Assembly (NCBI GenBank): GCA_036558645.1
Contig: DATBFG010000060.1
Coordinates: 1 to 31,417, forward strand
Reading direction: 5' to 3'
From: DATBFG01 sp036558645
Lineage (GTDB): Bacteria > Acidobacteriota > Terriglobia > Terriglobales > Acidobacteriaceae
DNA: 31,417 bases
A program made the translations under genes and the position numbers. Below the pieces are notes generated by a model, which saw only the letters and a list, made by a program, of their open reading frames with translations, had not been told where the DNA came from and ran no database searches. Shown piece after piece: positions 8,344 through 15,749 of the stretch. Each line of letters starts with the position of its first letter. Within the stretch, counting starts at the first letter, position 1.

Positions 8344-8508
8344 GCTTTCAGTTCCGGAAACGCGATTGCATGCAGCAATTCTGGCTGCATTCAGAAGACA
8401 TGCTCATTCCGGAACGGGGATGTTGAAAGCCGTTCAGTGGCTCAGCCGATTCACTGCATGACTTCCTTTCTCAAGTCACGCCCAACCGGCGGGGATGTTG
8501 TAGCCACT
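8344..8508 (-). promoter_or_regulatory. tandem NAD+-I (nadA motif) riboswitch
   Basis: Two consecutive domains precede nadA on its own strand. Domain 1 (8436-8508) is closed by AGTGGCT/AGCCACT. It contains CAACATCCCCG, then helix GCCG/CGGC flanking GGTTGGGC and GAAT, with a GACTT/AAGTC hairpin. Domain 2 (8344-8430) is closed by GCTTTC/GAAAGC. It repeats CAACATCCCCG, then has GTTCCGGAA/TTCCGGAAC arms and an inner ATGCAGC/GCTGCAT hairpin. These are the conserved elements and two-domain layout of the acidobacterial nadA-motif RNA, known to bind NAD+. The closing helix of domain 2 abuts the SD (GGAGAG, 8338-8343), so ligand binding should block translation of nadA. No other gene fits the 8338-8691 gap. 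Confidence 0.9.
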
Positions 8509-8609
8509 ACCTTTCTTCTTCAACCAATTTGATGCTCACCCAGGGCAGGGGATACCAAATCTTTTGCGCGCTGCCCGTACCGCGGGTAACCGATTTTCCG
8601 TCACTATTG

Positions 8610-8634
8610 TGCACTGCCGAAGCCAGGCAGTGCA
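8610..8634 (-). terminator. perfect hairpin downstream of the propeller gene
   Basis: TGCACTGCC and GGCAGTGCA form a nine-base-pair stem with a seven-base loop, 58 bases after the stop of the leftward propeller protein and before the nadA promoter region. No T-run follows, so a terminator role is inferred from position and stability only. Confidence 0.45.
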
Positions 8635-8691
8635 ACTCACGCCATGTCACCAAGGGCCGGGACGTCAGCAGGGCGATTTGCTGGCTCAGGA

Positions 8692-9969
8692 CTACTGCCC
8701 ATTTATCGTGTACACGCTCAGGCGCCCCGGGAACACGCCGTCAAACATGTTATTCGTTCCAATGTATAACGTCCCATTCACCATCGCGGGTGAGGAAGAC
8801 ACAATCGGATCGTTAGTTGGGGTCGACCAGACTGGAAGGCAGAAGGAATCCCCGCATCCGCTGGCCCCATACGCCAGCACCTCTGAGGCATTCTTACCTA
8901 CATAAACCACGCCGTTCGCAACGATGGGACCACCCAGCAGAGTGCCGACAAAGTTGTCGCCCTGGCCGATCCAATCGGGGTTGCAGGTTGGATTGCCACA
9001 GCCCGCCGCCGGAAACGAATATACCCATCCATCGCCCCCACCGATGTAGACCTTTCCTCGCGCCACGGCAGGCGTAGAGTCGGTGTAGAGATCCTGCATC
9101 ACACCAGCCCAGAGCTCAGTGCAAGTCGGGCCACCGCAGCCATTCGCATCAAAAGCGTGCACCTTGCCATCGAATGCGCCTATATAAACGGTGCCGTTGG
9201 CTATCGCCGGAGAAGACTCGAAGATCGGAGCGCCAACCTGACCGGTCCATAGCGGCAAGCAAGTGGGGTTGCCGCAACCAGACGCCTTGAAGGCATAAAG
9301 CTTCCGGTCGTTGGAACCCACATAAACAACACTCTTCGAAATCGCAGGAGAAGACTCGATATGGCCGCCAGTCTTCCCGGTCCAGACGGGAGCGCAGTGC
9401 ATGTCGCCGCATCCGGCTGCGTTGAACGCATATAGCTTAGTGTCGAAACCGCCGACGAATACCAATCCACCTGCAACGACCGGGGACGACTGCAGGACAC
9501 TACCGCCCATATCACCGAGCCAAAGAGGATCGCAAACGTCGGCGCCACAGCCCGCTGCGTCGAAGGCGAAAAGGTGATGATTGTTCGATCCCACGTAAAC
9601 AATGCCATTCACCACTGCAGGGGAGGAGAAGATCTCGCCACCTGTGTGCCCCTTCCACACTGCCTTACAAAGGTCGGCACCGCCGCAACCGTGGGCATCG
9701 AAGACATAAAGATTTCCGTCCAGCGCGCCAATATATGCAAAACCATCAACCACGGCAGGCGATGAAAAGTTCACCAGTCCCCGCATGAAACCCTCCCATT
9801 TCTTTTGCAGGAAGATGACATTATTGCGGTTAATCGTTTTCTCGGCGGAGTTCACGCCTGTGTGTTGCGGGTTCATGTGGTACATGGGCCAGTCGACCGT
9901 TTGTGAGCTCACAGGAAAACCTGACAGAAGCAGGAAAACTACGACCAGAAGAGAATAGTAGCGGCGCAT
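8692..9969 (-). CDS. secreted seven-bladed PQQ-like beta-propeller protein
   Basis: A signal peptide (MRRYYSLLVVVFLLLSGFPVSSQ) leads into seven repeats of about 52 residues, each with the PQQ/BamB-type pattern SSPAVVNGxVYVGSxxxxLYAFDA. Seven blades make a complete propeller. Every blade then carries a short insert of the form GCGxxxCxPxW, giving one closely spaced cysteine pair per blade; these should be disulfides outside the cytoplasm. I see no catalytic PQQ-dehydrogenase residues, so a binding or scaffold role is more likely than an enzyme. I chose the second ATG because GAGGA lies six bases upstream of it; the first ATG (9975) touches that SD. Expression probably starts from the promoter at about 10.13 kb, overlapped by a dyad. 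Confidence 0.88.
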   Translation of the reverse strand: MRRYYSLLVVVFLLLSGFPVSSQTVDWPMYHMNPQHTGVNSAEKTINRNNVIFLQKKWEGFMRGLVNFSSPAVVDGFAYIGALDGNLYVFDAHGCGGADLCKAVWKGHTGGEIFSSPAVVNGIVYVGSNNHHLFAFDAAGCGADVCDPLWLGDMGGSVLQSSPVVAGGLVFVGGFDTKLYAFNAAGCGDMHCAPVWTGKTGGHIESSPAISKSVVYVGSNDRKLYAFKASGCGNPTCLPLWTGQVGAPIFESSPAIANGTVYIGAFDGKVHAFDANGCGGPTCTELWAGVMQDLYTDSTPAVARGKVYIGGGDGWVYSFPAAGCGNPTCNPDWIGQGDNFVGTLLGGPIVANGVVYVGKNASEVLAYGASGCGDSFCLPVWSTPTNDPIVSSSPAMVNGTLYIGTNNMFDGVFPGRLSVYTINGQ

Positions 9970-10100
9970 AGGCATTCCTCGGCGCAGGCAGCGCTAATGA
10001 CGCCCGCAAGATAGTCCCAGGCCGCTTGTCGTGTGTCACCGAAATGTCAAATGTTGGTAAGCAGTAGTCAGCTCTGAGTGCTCAAATCGTCAGCCAAACC

Positions 10101-10128
10101 ACTCGCAACGGTTGACTGTCTTGCGAGT
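10101..10128. promoter_or_regulatory. 28-base dyad, candidate operator of the propeller gene
   Basis: ACTCGCAA (10101-10108) and TTGCGAGT (10121-10128) are perfect eight-base inverted arms around 12 bases. The right arm overlaps the -10 hexamer of the leftward promoter, and the predicted transcription start lies between the arms. A dimeric repressor site fits better than an RNA hairpin. No adjacent regulator gene is visible. Confidence 0.5.
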
Positions 10129-10153
10129 ATAGCCTGAAACCTAGGTAGCCAAA
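10126..10153 (-). promoter_or_regulatory. candidate sigma-70 promoter of the propeller gene
   Basis: Read leftward, TTTGGC (10148-10153) and TATACT (10126-10131) are spaced by 16 bases. The start codon is about 155 bases downstream. The hexamers are good, and the site lies in the only sizeable gap (9970-10209) between the propeller gene and moaA. Confidence 0.5.
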
Positions 10154-10209
10154 CTTGGGCAAATTCGGGGGTTTGCTGACGACTATGAGCCGAGGACTGC
10201 CGACTGAAA

Positions 10210-11199
10210 CTACCCCCCAATATGAACCATGGTTCTGGAGGCGGGCACGAAGTCTGGTTCTCCGATGTGATGACGCTGTTCTTTACGCTCCACTACGCTG
10301 CGAATGAATTCAACCAATTCCTGGTCTGAGGCGCCACGCTCTATCAGTTCGTGCAAATCGTGATCCCAGACCGAGAAAAGGCAGGTTCGAATTTTGCCGT
10401 CGGAGGTGAGCCGAATGCGACTGCAGTGTCCACAGAAGGGATGGGAGACGGGTGCAATGATGCCAATTTCTCCGATGCCATCATTGAAACGATAGCGACG
10501 CGCCGTTTCACTACGATCATGCGGAATTTCTACCAGCGGAAGATACTCACCCATTCGTTCGAGGATCTCGTCAAGGGTGACCACCGTTTCTGGAGTCCAT
10601 ACGCGATCCTCTTCGAGCGGCATGAATTCGATGAAACGGACGATGACCTTCTCTTCACGTGCAAACATGCCAAATGGAATGATCTGGTCTTCGTTGAAAC
10701 CGCGCATTAGGACACAATTGACTTTCACGGGCCCTAACCCTGCGTCACGTGCTGCCCGAATTCCAGCCAGCACGTGATCGTAGCTTCCTGGTACTCGCGT
10801 AATACGTGCGAAACGGTCGGGATCGACTGCATCCATGCTGACGGTCACCCGATGCAAACCGGCATGTTTAAGGGGCCGTGCCATGTCCGCGAGCAGGTGC
10901 CCATTGGTTGTTAATGCTATGTCGAGCGGCTTCCCATCTATGGTTCTGAGTGTTGCCAACTCGCGAACAAAGTCCACGACGCCATTGCGCAGTAAGGGTT
11001 CGCCGCCTGTGATTCTCACCTTGTTAATTCCCAAACTAACGAATATCCGCGACATGCGCAGGTATTCAGAGAATGGCAGATCACCATACAGAGCGCCGTC
11101 GTTGCCGGTTCGGCAATAGACACACCGGTAGTTACAGCGGTCGGTGATAGAGACCCGTAGATCGGTGATTGGGCGGCCGAATTTGTCAGTCAGGAGCAT
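10210..11199 (-). CDS. moaA: GTP 3',8-cyclase (molybdenum cofactor biosynthesis protein A)
   Basis: A radical SAM enzyme that starts molybdopterin synthesis by rearranging GTP to 3',8-cyclo-GTP, which MoaC then uses. The 329 residues contain the N-terminal cluster motif CNYRCVYC (C22, C26, C29), the SAM-binding ITGGEP segment and the C-terminal second cluster motif FCGHC...RTC (CxxC then 13 residues then C). The C-terminal double glycine (HIGG) needed for activity in this family is also present. The length is standard. No other mo- genes are in the window. The 5' leader resembles the Moco riboswitch and has a perfect -10 box, suggesting end-product control. I see no strong SD directly before the ATG. 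Confidence 0.97.
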   Translation of the reverse strand: MLLTDKFGRPITDLRVSITDRCNYRCVYCRTGNDGALYGDLPFSEYLRMSRIFVSLGINKVRITGGEPLLRNGVVDFVRELATLRTIDGKPLDIALTTNGHLLADMARPLKHAGLHRVTVSMDAVDPDRFARITRVPGSYDHVLAGIRAARDAGLGPVKVNCVLMRGFNEDQIIPFGMFAREEKVIVRFIEFMPLEEDRVWTPETVVTLDEILERMGEYLPLVEIPHDRSETARRYRFNDGIGEIGIIAPVSHPFCGHCSRIRLTSDGKIRTCLFSVWDHDLHELIERGASDQELVEFIRSVVERKEQRHHIGEPDFVPASRTMVHIGG

Positions 11200-11227
11200 T
11201 CGTTTCTAAGACGTCGGAGTGCAAAGA

Positions 11228-11383
11228 GAAAGGAGGCGATGGGCTCCGTCTCCTTTCCAAGCACGAGGCATCGGCGTTTTCACCGCTACCCTCGGAAGCA
11301 ATGCTGCGCAAGCCAAGGCCCGCGTCACTCGCTTCCTCGCCGCCTTAGCCAGGTATTCCGAAGGCTGGGCGGTCGGAAACTGA
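11228..11383 (-). promoter_or_regulatory. Moco-riboswitch-like leader of moaA
   Basis: The leader between the promoter and moaA contains, in order on the minus strand, GAGGGTAGCGGTGAAAACG, CCGATGCCTC and GTGCTTGGAAAGG. This order and wording closely follow the core of the molybdenum cofactor (Moco/Tuco) RNA motif, including the small hairpin CGGT/GCCG and the enclosing CGAGG/CCTCG pairing. Directly downstream, GAAAGGAG and CTCCTTTC (11250-11257 and 11228-11235) form a hairpin that shares bases with the conserved GGAAAGG. It could be the expression platform, switching transcription or translation of moaA. The gene context agrees. The 5' half is less clearly matched, so the exact boundary is an estimate. 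Confidence 0.72.
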
Positions 11384-11389
11384 TTCCTA

Positions 11390-11395
11390 ATTATA
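11390..11395 (-). promoter_or_regulatory. -10 box of the moaA leader transcript
   Basis: A perfect TATAAT reads leftward about 190 bases before the moaA start. It would start transcription near 11383, just ahead of the riboswitch-like leader. I cannot find a good -35 at normal spacing in the GC-rich upstream bases. Confidence 0.5.
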
Positions 11396-11419
11396 GATTG
11401 TCCGGCGGGGCGTGGGGTT

Positions 11420-12184
11420 TCAGGGTTTCGAGGCCTTACCGACCGCTGCTTCCGCTAGGGGAGCCATGATCTTGTACCCCGCCTTGTTCGGATGCAGTCC
11501 ATCGTCCGCCAGATCTCGCTTTAAGAGGCCCTTGTCGTCCACCATCGAACTGAAGTAGTCGAGATAGCCCAGCCCATTCGCTGCACAATAGTTTTTCAAC
11601 CAGCGGTTAAGCTCGATAATCTTTGCGGGAGACCGGTCGGCGAACAACTCCTGCGATTCGGGTGTGTAATTGTGAACCGGCAATACTGACGAGAACACCA
11701 CGTTGATCTGATGCACTCGTGCCAATTCCGCCATGGTCGTATAGTTCGCCTCGATCTCTTCAAGCGATATCGGCCCTGTATTCCCCGCGATGTCATTCGT
11801 TCCAGCTAAAATGACAACCACTTTAGGCTGTAAGGCGATCACATCCTGGCGAAAGCGAACCAGCATCTGCGCCGTAGTTTGTCCGCTGATGCCCCGGTTC
11901 ACATAGTGCTTCCCGGGAAAGTATTCCGCCAGCGGCCACATATCTGTGATGGAGTCTCCAAAGAACACAACTCGGTTCTTGCTTGCCGCGGGCGGAGCTA
12001 ATTTTGAATTTTCATCCCGATAGCGGGAGAGCTCCCCAAAATCATCCAGGTAAATCGAAAGGCGAGTTTGCCGCCACTCATCGAGGCCCTTAGAGGGTTT
12101 CCACTGCGGTTGTTGTGCGAAAGCGGCAACCGCAAGTGAGACGAAAAGACACATTTGCGCGGAACTTGGCCCGGAGAGAGACAT
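11420..12184 (-). CDS. secreted GDSL-type (SGNH) esterase/lipase
   Basis: An exported hydrolase of 254 residues with a leader ending AFAQ (1-24). All four SGNH blocks are visible: block I FFGDSITD with nucleophile S78; block II glycine in NRGISGQTT (G98 or G101); block III AGTND with N130; and block V DDGLHPN with catalytic D228 and H231. Family members hydrolyse ester or acetyl groups on lipids, polysaccharides or peptidoglycan outside the cytoplasm. The overall sequence style, with VNRGISGQTTAQML, is that of the acetylhydrolase-like SGNH subgroup, but the substrate is open. The ATG follows GAGGA by six bases, a good start. It lies 58 bases after the ETF-QO gene on the same strand and could be read through from it. 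Confidence 0.9.
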   Translation of the reverse strand: MSLSGPSSAQMCLFVSLAVAAFAQQPQWKPSKGLDEWRQTRLSIYLDDFGELSRYRDENSKLAPPAASKNRVVFFGDSITDMWPLAEYFPGKHYVNRGISGQTTAQMLVRFRQDVIALQPKVVVILAGTNDIAGNTGPISLEEIEANYTTMAELARVHQINVVFSSVLPVHNYTPESQELFADRSPAKIIELNRWLKNYCAANGLGYLDYFSSMVDDKGLLKRDLADDGLHPNKAGYKIMAPLAEAAVGKASKP

Positions 12185-12242
12185 TGTTTCCTCGAATCAG
12201 ATGAAATAGCTAAAGCTGTGCAGTAACGAAGGACTTGAGGCG

Positions 12243-13958
12243 TTACATTCCATCGTAATTTGGACCGCCTCCACCCTCAGGTGGCACCCACGTAATGATC
12301 TGGTACGGATCCTGGATGTCACACGTTTTGCAGTGCACGCAATTTGACGGATTCAGGCTGATCCGCTTGCCGTTTGGCGCCGCACTATCATCCACCATCT
12401 CGTAAACATTTGCCGGACAGAAATTCTGGCATGGGCTGCCGAATTCCTTCACGCAGCGGGACTCGCATATATTCGTGTCGTGAATCACCAGGTGAGAAGG
12501 TTGATCCTCTTCGTGCTTCGTGCCTGAATGATAGAGATCCGTAAGCTTGTTGAACGTGAGTTTGCTATCGCCCTTCGCGGGCCCGAGAAGCTGAGCCTCG
12601 TTGCCACCGTTGGAGGGTAAGTCAGCCAGCTTCTTCATGCGATCATAGCCAGCGGTTCCAACATAGCGCGTGCGCAATCCACGGCCGCCGGTGAATTGCT
12701 GGATGCCGGCGTGAAACATTCCCGTCCAGAACCCGTGCTCGAACACCTGGTGAAAATTTCGAACCTTCCAAAGTTCGTCTTTGATCCAGCTCGATTCGAG
12801 TCGTTGTTGAAAACGGCCCAGAACAGCGGCAGTGGCATTGTTTTCCTTTAACGATTCAAACGCCGTTTCGGCTGCAAGCATACCGCTCTTTATCGCTAAG
12901 TGGATTCCCTTGAGCCTTTGCGAATTTACTAAGCCTGCCGAGTCGCCGAGAACCATCCAGCCTTCTCCGGCGACTTGCGGAACTGCCCACCATCCACCAT
13001 AAGGCATAGATTTCGCGCCGTAGCGAATCATCTTGCCGCCTTCAAGCAGCTTCGCAATGAAGGGATGTTGCTTAAAGGTTTGAAGCACGTGCTGGGGATC
13101 CAGTCGCGGGTCGGGATAGTCGAGCCCAGTTACGAATCCCAGGGAAACGACATTATCTTTGCCGCCATAAATCCAAGCCCCGCCGTATTCTTTCGTCGTC
13201 AGTGGCCAGCCCATGGTGTACATGACTTCGCCGGGAGCAATACGTCCCGATGGCACTTCCCATAACTCTTTGACGCCCTGGCCGTATGTCTGGGGGTTGC
13301 GACCTTTCATCAGATCGAATTTCTGGAGGAGTTGTTTGGTGAGAGATCCACGCGTGCCCTCGGCCAGAATCACAATCTTTGCCTGGAGCTGGTATCCAGG
13401 TTCGAAGTTAGATTTCGGTTGGTTTTGTTTATCTACGCCTTTGTCATCAGTGATGACACCTGTGACCCGATTGCCTTCATACCGTAGTTCTGATCCGGCA
13501 AATCCGGTGAAAATCGTGATTCCGGCTTCTTCCACCTTCGAACCGAGCCACTTTACAAAGCGATTGATGGAGATCACGTAGTTGCCATGGTCGCGCAGCG
13601 GCGGTGGCGTTATCGGCAGCTTGAGCTTACCTTTCTCAGTAAGGAAATACACCGCCTCTTTGCTGACTGCGACATCCAGCGGTGCTTCTTTCTCGAAACC
13701 GGGTAACAGCTCGCGCATTGAGCGCGGATCAAGCAATGCACCCGAGAGACAATGCTGCCCTACCTCGCGTGCTTTCTCCAGAACGTAAATGTTCTCTTTG
13801 CTGAGCTGTGTGTCGGGATTTTTCGCGTTGTGCTCATCGATGAGCTGCGACAAACGCAAGGCACATGCCATGCCGGCTGGACCACCGCCCACGATCACTA
13901 CGTCGGCCGGCATCTGCGGACGCTCAACGCCTTCGAGAGGTTTTCGAAAAATGAGCAT
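12243..13958 (-). CDS. electron transfer flavoprotein-ubiquinone oxidoreductase
   Basis: Membrane-associated enzyme that takes electrons from reduced ETF and passes them to quinone. The 571-residue protein has the FAD dinucleotide motif VVIVGGGPAGMACAL (20-34). The central flavoprotein part includes the second FAD contact GDSAGLVNSQRLKGIHLAI. A C-terminal ferredoxin-like domain follows, with cluster cysteines C514 (FCPANVYE) and C540, C543, C546 (CVHCKTC), the arrangement of mitochondrial-type ETF-QO. The length matches the family. It is last in the ETF operon, 132 bases after etfA. The start has no SD; a seven-base tandem repeat occupies the place where one would be expected. The product probably links acyl-CoA or similar dehydrogenases to the quinone pool. 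Confidence 0.96.
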   Translation of the reverse strand: MLIFRKPLEGVERPQMPADVVIVGGGPAGMACALRLSQLIDEHNAKNPDTQLSKENIYVLEKAREVGQHCLSGALLDPRSMRELLPGFEKEAPLDVAVSKEAVYFLTEKGKLKLPITPPPLRDHGNYVISINRFVKWLGSKVEEAGITIFTGFAGSELRYEGNRVTGVITDDKGVDKQNQPKSNFEPGYQLQAKIVILAEGTRGSLTKQLLQKFDLMKGRNPQTYGQGVKELWEVPSGRIAPGEVMYTMGWPLTTKEYGGAWIYGGKDNVVSLGFVTGLDYPDPRLDPQHVLQTFKQHPFIAKLLEGGKMIRYGAKSMPYGGWWAVPQVAGEGWMVLGDSAGLVNSQRLKGIHLAIKSGMLAAETAFESLKENNATAAVLGRFQQRLESSWIKDELWKVRNFHQVFEHGFWTGMFHAGIQQFTGGRGLRTRYVGTAGYDRMKKLADLPSNGGNEAQLLGPAKGDSKLTFNKLTDLYHSGTKHEEDQPSHLVIHDTNICESRCVKEFGSPCQNFCPANVYEMVDDSAAPNGKRISLNPSNCVHCKTCDIQDPYQIITWVPPEGGGGPNYDGM

Positions 13959-13964
13959 AGATTC

Positions 13965-13991
13965 GGTTTCGAGCTTCTAGTTTCTGGTTTC
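13965..13991 (-). repeat. imperfect heptanucleotide tandem repeat before the ETF-QO gene
   Basis: Read leftward, this stretch is almost four units of seven bases: GAAACCA, GAAACTA, GAAGCTC, GAAACC. It ends six bases before the ATG of the ETF-QO gene, where a ribosome binding site would normally be. On the plus strand the outer units appear as GGTTTCGAG twice, 21 bases apart. Confidence 0.6.
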
Positions 13992-14090
13992 GAGGACAGA
14001 TCAGCTACTGGCGATATCCGATGAGTCGAGAGGGATTGATTCACCCATTTAACAACCAGCGTACCCTTAACATTTCACCAAACGACGAAC

Positions 14091-15086
14091 CTATGCCCCC
14101 GCCTTTGCCTTCCTTACTTCCTCCGTCAATGGCGGAACCACATCGAACAAATTCCCGACCACGGCGACATCGGCAATCTCAAAGATTGGGGCTTCGGAAT
14201 CCTTGTTTATAGCGATAATGGTGCGCGCGCCCTTCATGCCGACGATGTGCTGAATGGCGCCGCTGATGCCAAGCGCCAGATAAAGCTTTGGGGCCACCGT
14301 TTGCCCAGACGAACCTATTTGACGATCCATCGGAAGCCAGCCCGAATCGCAAATCGGACGCGAAGCGGCGATCTCTCCACCAAGGGCCTCCGCCAATTGC
14401 TTCGCCAACTCGATGTTTTTCTGTTCTTTGATTCCACGTCCAATGGCAACGATGATTTCTGCTTGCGTCAGGTCCACGGCTTGCTTGGCTTCCTTGAAAA
14501 CTTCCTGCGGCTTGTTGCGAATTACGCTGTCAGCGATATCCACATTGACCGTTTCAACAGGCGAGGCGCTTGCGCCGGCTTCGACCTTATCTCCACGGAA
14601 TGCGCCATTCTGAAAAGTCACAAACCACGGCGCATCGCAGGTGAAGCTAACGTCGGCAGCGAGTTTTCCTTGAAACATCTGGCGGCTGAATAACAACCGA
14701 TCTCCGTCTTTCTTGTAGCCGATGCAATCACTAATCGCCGTTCTTCCCATGGATGTGGCGAGTTTTGGCACAAAGTCTCGCACCTGGTAGGTGTGTGGCA
14801 TCAATACCAGCTTGACAGGATGTGAGCTTAGAAATTGCTTCAATCCAGCAACGAAGGCATCCGGGGTATAAGGCTCGAGTTTTGCCGACTCGATCGCGTA
14901 CACCTTGGAAACCTTCTTCCCCGCCAACTCAGCGGCAAATTGTGATACTCCGCTGCCCACAACCGCTGCCTCCAGGATCCATCCGGTTTCGGCGGCAAGG
15001 CTTTGTCCCGCGGTAATGGTCTCCCACGAGGCTCGGTTAAGTTTGCCTTCGCGTTGCTCAATGACTACAAGAATGGTGTCAGCCAT
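14091..15086 (-). CDS. etfA: electron transfer flavoprotein alpha subunit
   Basis: Large, FAD-carrying subunit of the heterodimeric ETF. The N-terminal half (1-190) is the alpha/beta domain shared with EtfB. The C-terminal FAD domain shows the diagnostic VGRGI-type start (IVAIGRGIKEQKN), the DSGWLPMDRQIGSSGQTVAPKLYLALGISGAIQH block (263-297) and NLFDVVPPLTEEV near the end. The 331 residues are a normal length. It acts with EtfB as a soluble carrier between dehydrogenases and the ETF-QO encoded next. It is separated from etfB by two small membrane-protein genes, an unusual arrangement. The SD is weak (GGAAACGGAA ahead of the ATG). Confidence 0.96.
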   Translation of the reverse strand: MADTILVVIEQREGKLNRASWETITAGQSLAAETGWILEAAVVGSGVSQFAAELAGKKVSKVYAIESAKLEPYTPDAFVAGLKQFLSSHPVKLVLMPHTYQVRDFVPKLATSMGRTAISDCIGYKKDGDRLLFSRQMFQGKLAADVSFTCDAPWFVTFQNGAFRGDKVEAGASASPVETVNVDIADSVIRNKPQEVFKEAKQAVDLTQAEIIVAIGRGIKEQKNIELAKQLAEALGGEIAASRPICDSGWLPMDRQIGSSGQTVAPKLYLALGISGAIQHIVGMKGARTIIAINKDSEAPIFEIADVAVVGNLFDVVPPLTEEVRKAKAGA

Positions 15087-15123
15087 GAATTCCGTTTCCG
15101 CCCTTGTGATTCAGAAATAAGCT

Positions 15124-15345
15124 CTACTCTTCCGGCCCACCGTAGAAGCGGCGGGAATATCCCGCAAGCAGCAGCAACAACCCCAATATTCCAACCGTAC
15201 CGATAATTCCGAAAAATGTTGCCTGTCGTCCCAACCGGATCCCCGCTGGCAAGAAAAAAATCACCAGCAAATCCGCAACCCAGGCAGCGATTCCCATGAA
15301 CATCAGGCTCGTGCCGCTCTCCCTCTTGTCATCCGCGACTGACAT
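15124..15345 (-). CDS. small two-helix membrane protein inside the etf operon
   Basis: A 73-residue protein beginning MSVADDKRESG. I chose this ATG because GGAGG lies four bases upstream; a longer frame adding six residues exists. Two hydrophobic segments are visible, LMFMGIAAWVADLLVIFFLPAGI (about 13-35) and FFGIIGTVGILGLLLLLAGY (about 45-64), followed by a short charged tail RRFYGGPEE. I recognise no family. It lies between the second small membrane-protein gene and etfA, same strand, 37 bases before etfA, so it is almost certainly in the operon. A membrane anchor or docking factor for ETF or ETF-QO is an inference from position only. Confidence 0.72.
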   Translation of the reverse strand: MSVADDKRESGTSLMFMGIAAWVADLLVIFFLPAGIRLGRQATFFGIIGTVGILGLLLLLAGYSRRFYGGPEE

Positions 15346-15422
15346 ATGACCTCCAGACGCCATGAGGCGCTAAGGTCAGTATGATTCTTGCGAACACGTT
15401 CGGCAGTGACGTGCGACACAGG

Positions 15423-15692
15423 TTAAGCAGCCCTTCGCGGATAAGTTTCCTTGCTTTGCACCCGAGCGCGCATGCGGGTTCCAACCGCGATCAGTACCAG
15501 CGCCAACAACGCTTCGCTTATCACCCACCACATCCAAAAACGGGAGCCGCCACGCAGACCTACGTACACAAACATCACGAGGAGAAAATCCATCCACAGC
15601 AAGACTCGTCCGACAACGATTAGAACGCTCCCTCGCCGTGCTACTCCGGTTACTGCCTCATCCTTCAAGCGCACATAGTTGGTTTCTGGCAT
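15423..15692 (-). CDS. small two-helix membrane protein inside the etf operon
   Basis: An 89-residue protein. A charged N-terminus MPETNYVRLKDEAVTGVARRG precedes the hydrophobic segments VLIVVGRVLLWMDFLLVMFVYVGL (about 23-46) and FWMWWVISEALLALVLIAVGT (about 52-72). An arginine-rich tail ends the chain. The tryptophan-rich second helix is notable. It resembles no family I can name. The gene follows etfB by 57 bases and precedes the other small membrane gene by 77 bases, all in one direction. The positive tail and N-terminal charges predict both ends in the cytoplasm, where they could meet ETF. The SD is poor, so the start is uncertain. Confidence 0.68.
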   Translation of the reverse strand: MPETNYVRLKDEAVTGVARRGSVLIVVGRVLLWMDFLLVMFVYVGLRGGSRFWMWWVISEALLALVLIAVGTRMRARVQSKETYPRRAA

Positions 15693-15749
15693 AGCGCTTG
15701 TTAGATGCCCATAACGCTGTTGCCAGACGTACTTTCCTAGCTGAGAAAC

